Shown: positions 62,615 to 64,000 of the stretch, piece by piece
Layout of the letters: every line of letters starts with the position of its first letter
Numbering within the stretch: the stretch's first letter is position 1
Assembly: GCF_028596025.1 (NCBI RefSeq)
Contig: NZ_CP117167.1
Location: 310,001-374,000, forward strand
Direction: 5' to 3'
Source of the DNA: Mucilaginibacter jinjuensis
Lineage (GTDB): Bacteria; Bacteroidota; Bacteroidia; Sphingobacteriales; Sphingobacteriaceae
Length of the DNA stretch: 64,000 nt
Made by a program: the position numbers and the translations under genes
The notes under the pieces: model-generated
What the model saw: only the letters and a program-made list of their open reading frames with translations
Database searches by the model: none
Told to the model about the DNA's origin: nothing

Positions 62615-62682
62615 GTCATGCTGAGGCACTCGAAGCATAAGCGTCGGCCCTCTGCACCATGCTTCGAGTGCCTCAGCATGAC
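62615..62682. repeat. Family B palindrome
   Basis: Starts GTCATGCTGAGGCACTCG and ends with its complement; centre AAGCGTCGGCCCTCTGCACC. Confidence 0.85.
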
Positions 62683-62706
62683 AATGCGCTTAAGTCATGA
62701 ACTATT

Positions 62707-62814
62707 ACCGTCATTGCGAGGTACGAAGCAATCGCGAACTATACAGAGCGGCTCTGCAAGTCGGGTGCTTCGACGGAGCTCAGCATGACAAACGCTTCGT
62801 TCCTCGCAATGACG
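62707..62814. repeat. Family A palindrome with a family B arm nested in it
   Basis: The first 53 bases match the reverse complement of the 7065-7150 copy, centre included. A family B arm then interrupts (TGCTTCGACGGAGCTCAGCA at 62766-62785, then TGACA). The family A right arm resumes to 62814. With the 62615 copy it fills 62531-62858. Confidence 0.8.
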
Positions 62815-62858
62815 ATTTTCTTGAAAAATCCGAAATCGAAAATCCGACTTCCGAAATC

Positions 62859-64000
62859 CTACAACACCCTACACAACAATCCCTTCAAATACTCCCCTTC
62901 CGGGAACGAAGCCCTAACCGGGTGATCCTCCGGCTGGCAAAATTGGTAGATAAATTGCACTTCCTTACCTGCATCCAATGCCGCCCAGGCCAGTACTTGT
63001 TTAAAGTTATCGATATCCATAGCGCCAGAGCATGAATAGGTAGCCAGCAAGCCGCCTTTGTTCAGCAACAGCATGGCAATACGGTTCAAATCTTTGTAAG
63101 CACGTGCAGCACGATCAAGCGCCGAGCGTGATGGCGCATATTTAGGTGGATCGAGAACGATCAGATCGAACGTCTCGCCATCTTCTTTAAACTTGCGCAG
63201 TTGCTTGTTTACGTCGGATTGGAAAGCTCTATGTATATCGGCATTCAGACCGTTCAGTTCAATATTTTGTTTCAGGGTTTCTATCGCCAGTGCCGAACTA
63301 TCTACACTGGTAACCGAAACTGCGCCTTGCTTTAGGCTATTTAAGGTGAAGCCGCCGGTATAGCAAAAGCAATCCAACACCTTTTTGCCTTTGGTATGCG
63401 CAGCCACAATATGGCGGTTATCCCGCTGATCGCAGTAGAAACCAGACTTCTGGCCTTCGGCGATGTTGATGCCGTAAACTACATTGTTCTCTTTCACTTC
63501 CACAATTTCGGGTGGATGGGCACCGGCCAGTACGCCGCCGTTTGATGCACCAAGTCCCTCATGCTCGCGCGATGAAGCGTCACTTTTATCGAAGATGCCT
63601 TTAGGTTGCAACAGTTTCTCCAGCTCATCAATAATAACAGCTTTATTGTTTTCGATACCCGATGTGAGGATCTGTAAAGAAAGATAATCAGCATATTTAT
63701 CAACGATTAACCCCGGCAGGTAATCAGCCTCGCTGAAAATTAAGCGGCAGGTATTGGTGCTGCCATCGGACAATAATTCGGCACGACTTGCTACTGCCAC
63801 TGCCACTTTCTTACGGAACCAGTCGCCATCAATAGCCACATCCTCGTTCCACTCCAGCAGTCGCAGCGCCACGCGCGATTGATCGTTGTAAAAGCCGTAA
63901 GCCATAAACTTACCATCCGTACTCAGCAGGCGCACCACATCGCCATTGGCCGGTTTGCCCTTCACCTTATCTATCGCACCCGAGAACAACCATGGGTGCC
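62859..64000 (-). CDS. RlmI-like class I rRNA methyltransferase (5' end outside window)
   Basis: A SAM-dependent RNA methyltransferase; the frame is open to the right edge, reading HPWLFSGAIDKVKG from 63998 down, which is the usual RlmI N-terminal PUA-domain motif. The true start is therefore outside the window and the first residues are missing; the TTG at 63989 is not the real start. The core has EGQKSGFYCDQRDNR, VLDCFCYTGGFTLNSL (SAM site) and LDPPKYAPS (catalytic region), with YSCSG near the end. RlmI makes m5C in 23S rRNA; exact target unverified. Confidence 0.9.
   Translation of the reverse strand, partial: HPWLFSGAIDKVKGKPANGDVVRLLSTDGKFMAYGFYNDQSRVALRLLEWNEDVAIDGDWFRKKVAVAVASRAELLSDGSTNTCRLIFSEADYLPGLIVDKYADYLSLQILTSGIENNKAVIIDELEKLLQPKGIFDKSDASSREHEGLGASNGGVLAGAHPPEIVEVKENNVVYGINIAEGQKSGFYCDQRDNRHIVAAHTKGKKVLDCFCYTGGFTLNSLKQGAVSVTSVDSSALAIETLKQNIELNGLNADIHRAFQSDVNKQLRKFKEDGETFDLIVLDPPKYAPSRSALDRAARAYKDLNRIAMLLLNKGGLLATYSCSGAMDIDNFKQVLAWAALDAGKEVQFIYQFCQPEDHPVRASFPEGEYLKGLLCRVL

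Noticed and set aside
63989..63989. TTG at 63989 as the start of the RlmI-like gene
   Set aside because: The frame continues to the edge with HPWLFSG, the conserved N-terminal motif, so the start is outside the window.
1..64000. tRNA or rRNA genes, integrase attachment sites, prophage
   Set aside because: No cloverleaf with a TTCGANTC-type arm, no rRNA stretch and no integrase or phage structural gene was seen on either strand.

Overview
This 64 kb window is chromosomal DNA from a member of the Bacteroidota, most likely Sphingobacteriaceae close to Mucilaginibacter or Pedobacter. The genus is an inference from gene content, not a database match. The signs are TAnnTTTG-type promoters, SusC-style TonB receptors, a PafA-type phosphatase, DUF4270 and DUF4097-like proteins, a CarB without its C-terminal regulatory domain, a TPP-riboswitch/TonB-receptor/PnuC thiamine operon, and an unlisted 29-residue Arg/Lys-rich protein just before rng. 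No tRNA, rRNA or CRISPR array was seen.

Layout. 1-7.1 kb holds glycoside hydrolases GH20 (cut by the window edge), GH3 and GH9, with an orphan FecR-type anti-sigma protein. 7.3-15.7 kb has an acyltransferase, a divergent ThiE, a PafA-like phosphatase, then the thiamine-uptake operon behind a TPP riboswitch. 15.7-19.75 kb is an accessory island: an AT-rich ParB-like/DNA adenine methylase gene pair, then an IS110-family element sitting inside a dispersed palindrome. 20-38.8 kb is mostly housekeeping and periplasmic hydrolase genes: aspS, an FKBP lipoprotein, an M20 amidohydrolase, two beta-lactamase-like hydrolases, a DPP IV-like peptidase, ssb, mutY, HU, a TPR protein, rng, radA and an NHL-repeat lipoprotein. 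39-41 kb is a small accessory pocket with two immunity-like orphans. 41-54.3 kb has carB, a Gfo/Idh/MocA oxidoreductase, two duplicated TonB_C/MORN-like proteins, panD, panC, a one-domain glycogen-synthase-like gene, DUF4270, glmS and oxyR. 54.4-64 kb has a probable iron-regulated receptor/PepSY pair, an NadR-like kinase, an ECF sigma operon with two DUF4097-like proteins, and an RlmI-like methyltransferase running off the right edge.

The non-coding DNA is unusually structured. (1) Four families of 60-145 bp palindromes (A-D here) all end in GTCATNNYGAR. (2) Elements built as four degenerate octamers plus four bases (36 bp) recur ten or eleven times; four begin with the AA of a TAA stop codon. 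(3) Degenerate heptamer arrays occur in intergenic DNA, inside the TPP riboswitch and in frame inside radA. (4) The IS110 element carries a structured 5' non-coding end, as expected for a bridge RNA, and its target can be reconstructed to the base. The strongest leads for something undescribed are the 36-bp elements, the ParB-like/Dam pair and the riboswitch with a 90-nt array in its core.
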